Positions 35,826-45,031 of a stretch of 64,000 bases of DNA are shown here, in pieces (the first letter of the stretch is position 1; each line of letters starts with the position of its first letter). The notes below the pieces were generated by a model, which was not told the origin of the DNA, ran no database searches, and worked only from the letters and a program-made list of their open reading frames with translations. Source of the DNA: Pigmentiphaga sp. NML080357 (GTDB lineage Bacteria > Pseudomonadota > Gammaproteobacteria > Burkholderiales > Burkholderiaceae_B). The position numbers and the translations under genes were made by a program. The stretch covers positions 270,966-334,965 of the forward strand of contig NZ_NINW01000003.1 in assembly GCF_002188465.1 (NCBI RefSeq), written 5' to 3'.

Positions 35826-36860
35826 CTAAGCAGCGCAGGAACCGGCAATCTCCCCGCGTATCGCGAAATACGGATGCGCCATGGCCTCCTCCATGCTCAG
35901 CACCGGCGTGACGCAGCAATCGACGGACTCGAGCAGGGCGTTCCACTCATCCCTGCTCTTCCCGCGAAAAACCCGTTCCAGCTCCTCGCGCACCCTGGCC
36001 GACTCCTCTGCGCCCGGCGCCAGGCCCCGGCTCCAGTGGCACGGAACCAGGTCGGGGCGCTGCAAGGCCTCGCACAGCGCCGCCCAGAACTTGAATTCCA
36101 GCGCCCCCACGGCCAGGCTGCGGCCATCGGCGCAGCGGTAGACGGCGTAGCAGGGCGCACCGCCCGTCAGCAGTCCCCGGCCCGGTTCGCCGGCGCGGCC
36201 GTGGACGTTGACCTCGGCCAACGCCAGCACGTGATGCGCGAAGGCCGCATCGGCCAGCGCCACGTCCACGTGGCGCCCGGCGCCGGTGCGGCCGGCCTCG
36301 ATCAACGCGGCCAGGATGGCGGTGGCGGCCGCCTGCGCGCCCAGCGCGTCGGACACGGGCAGCCCGGGCAACGCCGGCAGGCCGTCCGCGACGGCGTTCT
36401 GGTGCAGCACGCCGGACAAGGCCAGGTAGTTGATGTCGTGGCCGGCTCGCCGCGCCAACGGCCCCGATTGCCCATAGCCCGTGATCGAGCACAGCACCAG
36501 GCGCGGGTTGGCCGCATGCAATGCGTTCCAGCCGAGTCCCAGGCGCGCCAGGGTGCCGGGCCGGAAGCTCTCGACCAGCGCGTCGGCGTCCTGCGCCATC
36601 GCCAGCAGGGTGTCGCGTCCTTTGGACGTCTTCAGGTCCAGCGTGGCGTATCGCTTATTGCGGTTGACCGCGAGAAAGACCTCGGATGTCCCGCCGCGCG
36701 CCGGACCCATGCCGCGCGCGGGATCGCCCGCGGGATCCTCGATCTTGGTCACTTCCGCGCCCAGGTCGGCCAACCGGCGCGTGGCCATGGGGCCCGGCAA
36801 GAGGCGCGTCAGGTCGAGGATGCGCAGGCCCGCCAACGGCCCCGCCGCTTGCGCGCCCAT
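35826..36860 (-). CDS. CaiB/BaiF-family (class III) CoA-transferase
   Basis: A 344-residue protein that moves CoA between carboxylic acids. Family segments are GLRILDLTRLLPGPMATRRL, ADLGAEVTKIEDPAGDPARG, FLAVNRNKRYATLDLK, DALVESFRPGTLARLGLGW and SITGYGQSGPLARRAGHDIN. It is shorter than the common 390-residue forms. The start ATG at 36860 is 2 bp after the stop of the thioesterase gene, so the two are translationally linked. It is last in the six-gene minus-strand cluster. Confidence 0.88.
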   Translation of the reverse strand: MGAQAAGPLAGLRILDLTRLLPGPMATRRLADLGAEVTKIEDPAGDPARGMGPARGGTSEVFLAVNRNKRYATLDLKTSKGRDTLLAMAQDADALVESFRPGTLARLGLGWNALHAANPRLVLCSITGYGQSGPLARRAGHDINYLALSGVLHQNAVADGLPALPGLPVSDALGAQAAATAILAALIEAGRTGAGRHVDVALADAAFAHHVLALAEVNVHGRAGEPGRGLLTGGAPCYAVYRCADGRSLAVGALEFKFWAALCEALQRPDLVPCHWSRGLAPGAEESARVREELERVFRGKSRDEWNALLESVDCCVTPVLSMEEAMAHPYFAIRGEIAGSCAA

Positions 36861-36862
36861 GA

Positions 36863-37297
36863 TCAGGCGGCCGGCATGCCGAAGCAGCCGCGGCCCACGG
36901 CGGTCAGCCTTCCCTGGTCGTCGAACACGTCGACGTCGACCACGCCCACCGTCCTGCCGGCACGGCGCACCAGCGCCTTGCCCGTCAGGCTCGCACCGGA
37001 CGAGGGCCGCAGGTAGTCGACCCGGAAGTTGATCGTGGGCAGGGGCTGCCTGGTCCCCATGATGAGGGCGAAACAGCCTACGGTATCGACCAGCGAGGCG
37101 ATGCTGCCGCCGTGGAACTGGCTGCCGCCGGCGCCGCGCTCGAGCTCCGGTCGCATCGGCATGGTCATGGACAGCGTGCCGGCCGCGACATCGGCGTCGT
37201 CGCAGCGCAGGCCCAGGAATTTGATGAAGGGCGAGCCGTCCAGCCACTTCTGGATGTCCCGCGGCGTCATGGCCGCAGGGTTCGAGGTGTCGTTCAT
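36863..37297 (-). CDS. PaaI-family hotdog-fold thioesterase
   Basis: 144 residues. The hotdog fold shows FHGGSIASLVDTVGCFAL, with the catalytic carboxylate region, and NFRVDYLRPSSGASLTGKA on the long strand. It hydrolyses acyl- or aryl-CoA thioesters, often releasing trapped CoA in aromatic-acid pathways. The start at 37297 overlaps the end of the amidohydrolase gene by 4 bp. Confidence 0.88.
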   Translation of the reverse strand: MNDTSNPAAMTPRDIQKWLDGSPFIKFLGLRCDDADVAAGTLSMTMPMRPELERGAGGSQFHGGSIASLVDTVGCFALIMGTRQPLPTINFRVDYLRPSSGASLTGKALVRRAGRTVGVVDVDVFDDQGRLTAVGRGCFGMPAA

Positions 37298-38535
37298 GAT
37301 TCGTGTCCTTGGTCGAGGGAGGCCGGCGGCAGCGCCGTGCGGACCAGAGAAACCCAGTATGCGCTGCCCAGGGGCAGGATGGCGTCGTTGAAATCGTAGT
37401 TGGGGTTGTGCACCATGCAGCCGCCTTCCTGGCCGACGCCGTTGCCTATCCATACATAGGCGCCCGGCCTGGCCTGCAGCATGAAAGCGAAGTCTTCCGC
37501 GGCCATCAGCGCCTGGGCCTGGGTCAGCACGCGCGCCGGCCCCACCAGCGCCAACGCCGCCTCGCGCGCGATGCCGGCTTCGGCCTCGCTATTGACCGTG
37601 GGCGGATAGCGGCGGTCGTAGCGCAGCTCGATCTCCACCCCGTGGGTATGGGCGACTCCTTCGCAAATGCGGCGGATCTCGGCCTCCACGGCGTTGCGCA
37701 CCTCCTCCTTGAACACGCGCACCGTGCCCGACAGCCGGGCCGAAGGTGGAATGACGTTGTGGGTATCGCCCGCATGGAAGGTCGTGACGGACACCACGGC
37801 CGAGTCGAGCGGACTCACGCGCCGGCTGACGATGCCCTGCAGCGCGCAGACCAGCGCCGAACCGGCCAGGACCGGGTCGATGGCCGCGTGCGGAAAGGCC
37901 GCGTGCCCGCCCTTGCCGCGCACCTCGACGTCGAGCAGGTCGAACGAGGCCATCATCGGCCCCGGCATGACGCCGAACGTGCCGGCCGGCATGCCGGGGA
38001 TGTTGTGCATACCGTAGACCGCGTCCATCGGAAAACGCTCGAACAGGCCTTCCTCCACCATCAGCCGGCCCCCGCCTTCGCCTTCCTCGGCGGGCTGGAA
38101 AATGAAGTAGACCGTCCCGTCGAAAGCGGGATGCGCAGCCAGGTAACGCGCGGCACCGAGCAGCATCGCGGTATGGCCATCATGCCCGCAGCCGTGCATC
38201 TTGCCCGGCACGATCGAGCGGTGGGCGAAGGTATTGGCCTCTGTCATGGGCAGGGCGTCCATGTCGGCGCGCAACCCGATCGCACGCGTGCCCGTACCCG
38301 CCCGCAGCGCACCGACCACACCCGTGCGCGCAATGCCGCGGTACGCGGCGATGCCCAGCGATTCCAGCATGTCGGCGACCAGGCCTGCGCTGCGCACTTC
38401 CTCGAACGCGGTCTCCGGATGCGCGTGCAGGTCGTGGCGGATGCGGACCAGTTCGTCGCGATAGGCCTGGATCTCCTCGAGCGGGCTCACTGCCGCCCCC
38501 TCCTGCCGCATGCTGTCCCTGGCAGCGACACTCAT
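37294..38535 (-). CDS. M20-family amidohydrolase (hippurate hydrolase type)
   Basis: A 413-residue metallopeptidase-fold enzyme that cleaves N-acyl amino acids or similar amides. Metal ligands are visible in LRADMDALPM, KMHGCGHDGHTAMLLGAA, QPAEEGEGGG and YGMHNIPG. The C-terminal AAEDFAFMLQ adds the last. No signal peptide is present. The start overlaps the stop of the VOC gene (ATGA), indicating coupling. In this operon it could release a carboxylic acid that the CoA ligase then activates. That link is inference. Confidence 0.92.
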   Translation of the reverse strand: MSVAARDSMRQEGAAVSPLEEIQAYRDELVRIRHDLHAHPETAFEEVRSAGLVADMLESLGIAAYRGIARTGVVGALRAGTGTRAIGLRADMDALPMTEANTFAHRSIVPGKMHGCGHDGHTAMLLGAARYLAAHPAFDGTVYFIFQPAEEGEGGGRLMVEEGLFERFPMDAVYGMHNIPGMPAGTFGVMPGPMMASFDLLDVEVRGKGGHAAFPHAAIDPVLAGSALVCALQGIVSRRVSPLDSAVVSVTTFHAGDTHNVIPPSARLSGTVRVFKEEVRNAVEAEIRRICEGVAHTHGVEIELRYDRRYPPTVNSEAEAGIAREAALALVGPARVLTQAQALMAAEDFAFMLQARPGAYVWIGNGVGQEGGCMVHNPNYDFNDAILPLGSAYWVSLVRTALPPASLDQGHES

Positions 38536-39401
38536 GGCGACTGCTCCACGAACTCGATCACATTGCCGCATGCCGATCGCGGGCCGACCACGATGCCACT
38601 CGCTTCCGTGAACGGCACCTCGTTCGCAGCCAGGAGGCCGGCCAGGCGGAGGCGGTCGCTCACCGCGATGCGCATGCCGGCGTAGGCCACGCCATCGCCC
38701 GCCGCCGGAGCGGCGCAGCCGAAGCGCGCCTCGAAGGCCGCCGGCTCGTAGAGCACCAGGTCGGTCCTGCCTGGCGACAACGCATGGCCGCCATCGGCGC
38801 CGCACACGGCGGCCACGCCGAACAGGCGCTCGAAGTAGGCGATCGCGGGCCGGACGTCGTCGCCCACGCCGATGGCCGCGAGCAGCGTCTGCGCCGTATT
38901 GGGATGTTCCAGCCAGTCCTCGCGCAGGTAGAGCTCGACGTTGTGATACTGGCAGACGTTGAACTTCAACGGCGCGGGGACGGGCAGCAGCACGTCGAAT
39001 TCGGGCCAGACCGACCCTTCTCCCGGAATGGCCCACTCGCGACGCACGTGCGAGGGCGGCGCGAAGGGATAGCCGGCATCGGCTAGCAGCCGATGCGCGG
39101 CATGCGCATCGCGCGTCATCATGACCATGGACTTGATCCCGGGCTCTCCGGCCAGCACTTCGCGCATGGGGGCGGGCAACCGCGAGGCGTCGGCCACGCC
39201 CATCAATTCGATGAAATTGGCCGCGCCCGGCGTGCGCGGACGCATGGGCACCAGGCGGTTGGCGATGCCCATGGCGGAGATGTGCGAGATGGGCGTCAGC
39301 CGGAATCCCAGCCGCTCATAGTCGGCTGCTGCCGCATCCAGGTCGGCGACGTAGGTCATCAGGTGATCGAGTTCTTCTATGCCGTGACTGCTCGTGTTCA
39401 T
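38532..39401 (-). CDS. VOC-superfamily protein (glyoxalase-like)
   Basis: 289 residues with the start LDHLMTYVADLDAAAADYER typical of the glyoxalase/dioxygenase fold. A second partial repeat follows after residue 160 (AIAYFERLFGVAAVCG). It resembles the glyoxalase-like domain proteins of unknown substrate, often annotated with DUF-type names. It may be a ring-cleaving dioxygenase, an isomerase or a binding protein. The metal ligands are not certain. It lies between the CoA ligase (15-bp gap) and the amidohydrolase (4-bp overlap). Confidence 0.82.
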   Translation of the reverse strand: MNTSSHGIEELDHLMTYVADLDAAAADYERLGFRLTPISHISAMGIANRLVPMRPRTPGAANFIELMGVADASRLPAPMREVLAGEPGIKSMVMMTRDAHAAHRLLADAGYPFAPPSHVRREWAIPGEGSVWPEFDVLLPVPAPLKFNVCQYHNVELYLREDWLEHPNTAQTLLAAIGVGDDVRPAIAYFERLFGVAAVCGADGGHALSPGRTDLVLYEPAAFEARFGCAAPAAGDGVAYAGMRIAVSDRLRLAGLLAANEVPFTEASGIVVGPRSACGNVIEFVEQSP

Positions 39402-39416
39402 CGGTTCCGTCTCTAT

Positions 39417-41216
39417 TCAGAAAGCCAGCACTTCATGCTGATGGGGAAACTGCGCCAGCAGCCGGCGCGCGCCTTCGACATGCGCGGCCGGCACGCGGAC
39501 CTGGACGAAGGTGCCGTGGCGGGGATGAGGGGCGATCTCCAGCGCCACGCGCTGCCCGCTGCCCACCAGTTCGCGCAGCAAGGCTTCGAAAGTGCGATGC
39601 GCGGCATCCAGGCGCAGCAGGGTCTTGTCGACCTTGCCCACGCCGGTCAGGGGTAGTGCATCGAGCACGATGATGTCCTTGGGCACCGCGGCGCGCTCGG
39701 CAATGGAACGGGCGGCCAGGTCGAGCAGCTCGGTGGGCAGCGCCAGATGGCCAGGCTTGAGCTGGACGTAGGCAATGGGCAGTTCGCCCGCGTACGCATC
39801 GGGCCGGCCCACCGCCGCCGCCAGCGCCACCGCCGGATGGGCATACAGCGCGGCCTCGATCACGGCCGGATCGATGCCATGCCCGCCGCGCTTGATCAGG
39901 TCCTTGGCGCGGCCGGTGATCCAGACGTAGCCGTCGGCGTCCACCCGCCCGAGATCGCCGGTGTCGAGCCAGCCGCCACGAAAGAAAGGCTGGCGTCCGG
40001 CTTCTACGCCGCGGTAGCCGGAAAACACGCTCGGACCGCTGATCGCCAGCACGCCGATCTCGTCCACGCCGCAGTCGCCCGCCTCACGGCCCTGCGCGTC
40101 CACCCGTACCGCCTTGACTCCGCAGTACGGCAGCGCCACGCCCACCGAACCGGCGCGGCGCTGCCCATGCAAGGGCATGGAGGTCACCGCCAGGCAGGCC
40201 TCGGTCAGGCCCCAGGGTTCGGTCAGCGGCACCTGCAGGCGTTCGACCAGCGCATTGCCGATCGACACCGGCAAGGCCGCCGCGCCATTGACCAGCAGGC
40301 GCAGCGCGGGGATCCGCGCCTTGCCCGGCGCGTTCTGCGCCAACTGACCCATGACGGTGGGCGGCGCGATGAGCACCGTCACCCGTTCGCGCTCGGCCAG
40401 CGCCCAGGTATCGGCCACCGTGCCCGGCCCGCGGTAGCCCGATTCGCCGGCAATGACCAGCGAGGCGCCGTTGGCGAGCGGGAACAATGCACTGGCCAGC
40501 AGCCCGCCCACGTGGAACATGGGCATGGCGGCAAACACCCGGTCGGTATCCGTATAGCCGTAGCCATAGCTGGAGAACAAGGCGCAGACGGCAAAGTTTT
40601 CGCCCGTCAGCGGCACCAGTTTCGGCAGGCCCGTGGTGCCGCCGGTATGGAACAGCGCGACCTGCTCGGCGCTCCGGTCCCGCAGCGCGAAACCCGCCGA
40701 CGATCCCGCGGCCAGCAACTCGGCACGGCGCAGCAGCCTGGGCGGCGACGCGCAGGCGGCAAGGATGGCGTCCAGCTTGCCTTCGACCACCTCGCCGTCC
40801 GCCACGAGCACGCGCGCGGCCATCGCGTCGAGCAGGGTGGCGATCTCCCGAGCCTCGAGATAGACGTTGATCGGCGCGATCACGCTCGCGGCCTGCGCGC
40901 CCAGCACCACGGCCAGCGTTTCGGGCCCGTTGGGCAGCAGTGCGGCAACGGTGTCGCCAGGACCCACGCCCGCGGCCGCGAGGTTCGCCGCCACGCGCAG
41001 CATGGCCGCGTGCAGCCGGCCGAACGTCCAGTCCTCGGGCGCATCGCCCAGCAAACCCCTGGGCAGGTAGCGGATGGCCGGCGCCTCGGGCCGCCGGCGC
41101 GCCGCGTGGACGAAGAGTCCGGGCAGGTCGCGCGCCGGCAGCCGTGCGGCCGGCGGCACGGCGGCGAACCGCGCCGCGTCGGCCGCGCTCGCGAAGACCG
41201 TGTCGGGCGGAATCAT
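39417..41216 (-). CDS. Acyl-CoA synthetase (AMP-forming)
   Basis: A 599-residue ANL-family ligase. ATP-binding motif FHTGGTTGLPKLV near residue 190, MPMFHVGGLLASALF, the adenylate motif LTEPWGLTEACLAV, and the hinge YVWITGRAKDLIKRGGHGIDP are all intact. The catalytic lysine lies in TGVGKVDKTLLR. The start has GGAGG upstream. As part of the cluster 35826-42234 it most likely activates an acid for CoA-bound degradation. The acid cannot be named. Confidence 0.92.
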   Translation of the reverse strand: MIPPDTVFASAADAARFAAVPPAARLPARDLPGLFVHAARRRPEAPAIRYLPRGLLGDAPEDWTFGRLHAAMLRVAANLAAAGVGPGDTVAALLPNGPETLAVVLGAQAASVIAPINVYLEAREIATLLDAMAARVLVADGEVVEGKLDAILAACASPPRLLRRAELLAAGSSAGFALRDRSAEQVALFHTGGTTGLPKLVPLTGENFAVCALFSSYGYGYTDTDRVFAAMPMFHVGGLLASALFPLANGASLVIAGESGYRGPGTVADTWALAERERVTVLIAPPTVMGQLAQNAPGKARIPALRLLVNGAAALPVSIGNALVERLQVPLTEPWGLTEACLAVTSMPLHGQRRAGSVGVALPYCGVKAVRVDAQGREAGDCGVDEIGVLAISGPSVFSGYRGVEAGRQPFFRGGWLDTGDLGRVDADGYVWITGRAKDLIKRGGHGIDPAVIEAALYAHPAVALAAAVGRPDAYAGELPIAYVQLKPGHLALPTELLDLAARSIAERAAVPKDIIVLDALPLTGVGKVDKTLLRLDAAHRTFEALLRELVGSGQRVALEIAPHPRHGTFVQVRVPAAHVEGARRLLAQFPHQHEVLAF

Positions 41217-41226
41217 GAAGCCTCCG

Positions 41227-42234
41227 TCACGGCGTCACGACGATCTTGCCGAAGAACTCGCGCCGCTCGAACGCGCCGTACGCGTCGATGGCGTCGGACA
41301 GGGGCACGACCCGGTCGATGACCGGCTTGAGTCTGCCGTCGGCCACCAGCGCGACCAGCCGCTCCTGGTCCTCCATGGTCCAGCCGGTGGAGCCGATGAT
41401 GGTCATTTCCGACGTGAACAGATAGGGGATGTCGGTCACGGCCTTGTAGCCGCCCGTGCCGCCGCAGCACAGCAGGCGGCCAAAGCGCTTGACGCAGCGC
41501 ATGGACGGCATCCACGTTTCGCCGGCCGTGAAGTTGACCACCACGTCGACGCCGCCGCCCCGCAGCAGCGAACCGGTCTTCTCGCGGATGACCTGGTCGA
41601 AGGAATCCCGGGTGTAGTCGATGGTCTCGTCCGCGCCCAAGGCCTCGAGCCGGCGGCATTTGTCGGCATCGCCGGCGGCGGCGATCACCCGCAGGCCGGC
41701 GATCTTGGACAGCAGCACGCAGGCATTGCCCACGCCGCCCGAGGCGCCCAGGATCAGGATGGTTTCTCCGGCCTGTATGTTCCCGCGGCCGTGCAGCATC
41801 CGGTGCGCCGTGCCGTAGGCGCAGGGCAGGCAGGCCGCGTCCTCGAACGACACGTTGTCGGGCAGGCGCATCAACTGGCTGGCGCGGACCACGCAGTACT
41901 CGGCCATGGCGCCGTTGCGGTTTTCGCCCAGCATGTCGAAGCTGCCGGCGGTCCAGTCGACCTGATGCGGAATGGGCAATACGCGGTCGCCCACCTTCCA
42001 GCCGGCCACGCCCTCGCCCAGTTCGGCGATCTCGCCCGCGCAATCCGATCCGTTGATGCCGGGCAGTTGCACCTTGATGCCCGGCATGCCCCGGCGCGAG
42101 AACAAATCCGCATGGTTGAAGCTGGTTGCCCGCACCCGGATCTTGACCCATCCGGGGGGCACGGCGGGCTCGGGGACATCGCCATAGCGAAGGACGGACA
42201 GATCGCCATGTTCGTTGAAGTAGACGGCTTTCAA
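41227..42234 (-). CDS. Zinc-less medium-chain dehydrogenase (quinone-oxidoreductase-like)
   Basis: 335 residues. A TTG start at 42234 with AAAGGAG ten bases upstream gives MKAVYFNEHGDLSVLRYGDV, the normal start for the family. The frame extending to 42390 crosses the promoter region and is not credible. Motifs: NGSDCAGEIAELGEGVAGWK, ILILGASGGVGNACVLLSK for NAD(P) binding, and LGADETIDYT. No structural-zinc cysteine loop is present. It is the first gene of the six-gene minus-strand operon and is divergent from the ABC transporter at 42362. Confidence 0.9.
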   Translation of the reverse strand: MKAVYFNEHGDLSVLRYGDVPEPAVPPGWVKIRVRATSFNHADLFSRRGMPGIKVQLPGINGSDCAGEIAELGEGVAGWKVGDRVLPIPHQVDWTAGSFDMLGENRNGAMAEYCVVRASQLMRLPDNVSFEDAACLPCAYGTAHRMLHGRGNIQAGETILILGASGGVGNACVLLSKIAGLRVIAAAGDADKCRRLEALGADETIDYTRDSFDQVIREKTGSLLRGGGVDVVVNFTAGETWMPSMRCVKRFGRLLCCGGTGGYKAVTDIPYLFTSEMTIIGSTGWTMEDQERLVALVADGRLKPVIDRVVPLSDAIDAYGAFERREFFGKIVVTP

Positions 42235-42315
42235 GGCAGCTCCTTTGGACGGAAGACGGACATGGGCAAAGAGGGAAAAGCACCATTGCCGCGTTTTTCT
42301 GTTTTGTATAGTATC

Positions 42316-42325
42316 CAACATGTTG
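42316..42325. promoter_or_regulatory. Palindrome in divergent control region
   Basis: CAACATGTTG is a perfect 10-bp palindrome between the dehydrogenase operon (start 42234) and the ABC transporter operon (start 42362). It is flanked by the imperfect arms TATAGTATC and TCCATAGTG. It is the best operator candidate for coordinated control. The IclR protein at 45782 is the nearest regulator. Confidence 0.4.
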
Positions 42326-42361
42326 TCCATAGTGCAATGACCTGAACTCCGGAGGCCAGTC

Positions 42362-43339
42362 ATGCGTATGCTGTCCAAGTTGGTTCTCACTGCAGTACTG
42401 GCGGCATGCGCGTCCCTGCCCGCCCATGCTCAGAACAAGAAGGTCGCGATTGCCGGATGGGGGCCGCATCCCACGCTCGACGCCACCATCGCCGGCTTCA
42501 AGAAAGGCCTGGCGGCGGAAGGATTCAAGCCCGGCGACAACCTCGTCTTCGACGAAAGCGACGTCAACTTCGATCGGTCGCTGATCCCGCAGATGCTCAA
42601 CAAGCTGGCCAGCGGCAATCCCGATCTCATGGCGACCATCGCCACGCCGGTTTCGCTCACCGCGATACAGCGGCTGCGCACCCGCAGCTTTCCCATCGTC
42701 TTCACGCCCATCGCCGATCCGGTCCACGCCGGCCTGGTGCCCGGCTGGAAAAACGGCGAGAAACTGCTCACGGGATCCTCGGTCGCGCTCGACTACGACG
42801 CGGTGCTCGCGTTCTTCAAGGCGGTCGTTCCCAGCCTCAAGCGGCTGGGCGTGCTCTATGACACAGGCGACGACAGCTCGACCGCCGCGCTGGACGGCCT
42901 GGCTCCCCTGGCCGGCAAGCACGGCATCACGCTGGTCAAGATAGGCGTGGACAACCCCTCCGAGCTGCCGCAGCGCGTCCAGTCCGCGCGCGGGCGGGTG
43001 GACGCCGTCTATCCGGTGGCCTCGGGCCGCATCCAGCAGGGGGCGGCCACCATCGCGGCCACCGCCGAACGCGCGCAGTTGCCGGTGGTCACCACCATTC
43101 CCGAAATGGTCCGGCAGAACCAGGCGGCGGCAGCGCTCGCGGTATCGTTCGAGCAATCGGGCGAAGCCGCCGGCCGCATCGCCGGCCGTATCCTGAAGGG
43201 CGAGGATCCCCAGTCCATACCCGCGTGGCGGCCCGCGCCGCAGGACCACCGGCCGTTGTTCAGCGCCTCCAGGCTGAAGGCGGCGGGCCTTGCCGTTCCC
43301 GCGGCGTACAAGGACTGCGGCTGCGTGGTCGGGCAATAG
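42362..43339 (+). CDS. ABC transporter substrate-binding protein (PF04392/TrpX-like)
   Basis: A 325-residue periplasmic protein with a signal peptide ending at SLPAHAQ. The type-1 binding-protein fold shows VAIAGWGPHPTLDATIAGFK, FDESDVNFDRSLIPQMLNKL, TPIADPVHAGLV and VTTIPEMVRQNQAAAALAVS. This family (PF04392) handles amino acids such as tryptophan or tyrosine, or related compounds. It is followed by its ATPase and permease genes, giving a complete uptake system. Confidence 0.92.
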   Translation: MRMLSKLVLTAVLAACASLPAHAQNKKVAIAGWGPHPTLDATIAGFKKGLAAEGFKPGDNLVFDESDVNFDRSLIPQMLNKLASGNPDLMATIATPVSLTAIQRLRTRSFPIVFTPIADPVHAGLVPGWKNGEKLLTGSSVALDYDAVLAFFKAVVPSLKRLGVLYDTGDDSSTAALDGLAPLAGKHGITLVKIGVDNPSELPQRVQSARGRVDAVYPVASGRIQQGAATIAATAERAQLPVVTTIPEMVRQNQAAAALAVSFEQSGEAAGRIAGRILKGEDPQSIPAWRPAPQDHRPLFSASRLKAAGLAVPAAYKDCGCVVGQ

Positions 43340-43350
43340 GGCGGCGCGCC

Positions 43351-44127
43351 ATGATACGCATCGCCCATTTGCACAAGACCTTCAACGCCGACACGCCCGA
43401 TGCCAAGACCGCCACCCGCGACCTGAACCTCGCGGTGGCCGAGGGCGAGTTCGTCGCCATCATCGGCGGTAACGGCGCGGGCAAGAGCACCCTGCTCAAT
43501 CTGGTGGCCGGCGCCTTGCAGCCCGATTCGGGCCTGATCGAGATCGCCGGCCGGGACGTGACCCGCAGTCCCGAATACCGCCGCTCGCGCTGCGTGGCAC
43601 GGGTGTTCCAGGATCCGATGATAGGCACGGCGCCCATGCTGACGGTGGAAGAAAACCTGGTCCTGGCTGAAATGCGCGCCCGCGGGCGCGGCTGGCGCCA
43701 GGCGCTTACCGGCCACCGCCGGGAACGATACCGCCACGCCCTGGCCGGGCTCGGCCTCGGCCTGGAGGATCGCCTCACCGCCCGCGCCGGCCTGCTCTCG
43801 GGCGGCCAGCGCCAGGCGCTCGCGCTGGTCATGGCCACGCTGGAAACCCCGCAGGTGCTGCTGCTCGACGAGCACACCGCCGCGCTCGACCCGCGCACAT
43901 CCTCCGCCGTCATGGAGGCTACGCAGCGGCTGGTATCGGCCCGGCGCCTGACCACGCTGATGGTCACGCACAACATGGAACATGCGCTGCAATACGGCAG
44001 CCGCATCGTCATGATGGCCGGCGGCGCGGTGCGCGCCGACCTGTCCGCCGCCGACAAGCAAGGCCTGGGCGTGGCCGACCTGGTAGAACGTTTCCATATC
44101 GCGGACGACCGCATGATGCTGAGCTGA
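43351..44127 (+). CDS. ABC transporter ATP-binding protein
   Basis: 258 residues. Walker A GGNGAGKSTLL (residues 39-49), Q-loop in VFQDPMIGTAPMLT, signature LSGGQRQALAL, Walker B VLLLDEHTAALD and H-loop VTHNMEHAL are all intact. The EHTAALDP form and the PMIGTAPMLTVEEN segment are typical of ATPases paired with PF04392 receptors. It starts 11 bp after the receptor gene. The permease starts 3 bp after its stop. Confidence 0.94.
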   Translation: MIRIAHLHKTFNADTPDAKTATRDLNLAVAEGEFVAIIGGNGAGKSTLLNLVAGALQPDSGLIEIAGRDVTRSPEYRRSRCVARVFQDPMIGTAPMLTVEENLVLAEMRARGRGWRQALTGHRRERYRHALAGLGLGLEDRLTARAGLLSGGQRQALALVMATLETPQVLLLDEHTAALDPRTSSAVMEATQRLVSARRLTTLMVTHNMEHALQYGSRIVMMAGGAVRADLSAADKQGLGVADLVERFHIADDRMMLS

Positions 44128-44130
44128 CCC

Positions 44131-45030
44131 ATGATGGCAATACTCGAGAGCTTCTGGTTCCTGATACCCGTTACCGTCGTCCAGAGCCTGATCTATTCGA
44201 CGGTGGCGGTGGGCATCATGATTCCGTTCCGCATCCTGTCCTTGCCCGACCTGACCTGCGAAGGCAGCCTGCCGCTCGGCGGCTGCCTGGCGGCGGCCCT
44301 GGTCATCGCCGGCCTGGACCCTTACACGTCGACCTTGCTGGCGGTGGCGGCCGGCGCGCTGGCGGGCGCCGCCACCGCATGGCTGCACTTGCGATTCCGC
44401 ATCCACTCGCTGCTGGCCGGGATCCTGGTCTTCACCATGTTGTGGAGCGTGAACCTGCGCGTGCTGGGCAAGCCCAACGTATCCATGCCCGCCGGCCAGA
44501 ATGTCTTCGATGCGGTGTCCGAGACGATCCTGCTATCCAACGGCTGGCAGGTCGCGGTGTTCGGCGCGCTGGCGCTGCTCGGCGTCCTGGCGCTGGTCTG
44601 GCTGTTCCGCACCGAGGTCGGCCTGTCGATGCGCTGCGTGGGCGCCAACGACCGGCTCGCGCCCGCGTTGTCCATCCGGTCGGCCAGCTTCATCATCGGC
44701 GGCTTCGCGCTCGCCAACGCCATCGTGGCCGGCGGCGGCGCCCTGCTGGCGCAACAGCAAGGCTATGCCGACGTCACCATGGGCTTCGGCATCCTGATCA
44801 ACGGACTGGCCTCGCTGATCGTCGGCGAGGCGCTGATCGGCCGCCACACCGTCGCGCGGCAGGTGTGCGCGCCGGTGATCGGATCGATGGTGTACTACCA
44901 ACTGGTGTCGCTGGGCCTGGCGAGCGGCCTGCACCCCTCGGACCTGAAATTCCTGACCGGCCTGTTCGTCATCGCCACGCTCGCGCTGCCCGGCCTGCGC
45001 AAGCGGGCCGGCGTCATGGGAGGACTGTAA
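44131..45030 (+). CDS. ABC transporter permease
   Basis: A 299-residue membrane protein of the branched-chain (LivH-like) permease type, with about eight hydrophobic segments. Landmarks are FRILSLPDLTCEGSLPLGGC near residue 33 and LSMRCVGANDRLAPALSIR in the cytoplasmic coupling loop. A second ATG three bases on is an alternative start. A single permease with the adjacent receptor and ATPase completes the importer, which then works as a homodimer. The racemase gene starts one base after the stop. Confidence 0.92.
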   Translation: MMAILESFWFLIPVTVVQSLIYSTVAVGIMIPFRILSLPDLTCEGSLPLGGCLAAALVIAGLDPYTSTLLAVAAGALAGAATAWLHLRFRIHSLLAGILVFTMLWSVNLRVLGKPNVSMPAGQNVFDAVSETILLSNGWQVAVFGALALLGVLALVWLFRTEVGLSMRCVGANDRLAPALSIRSASFIIGGFALANAIVAGGGALLAQQQGYADVTMGFGILINGLASLIVGEALIGRHTVARQVCAPVIGSMVYYQLVSLGLASGLHPSDLKFLTGLFVIATLALPGLRKRAGVMGGL

Positions 45031-45031
45031 G

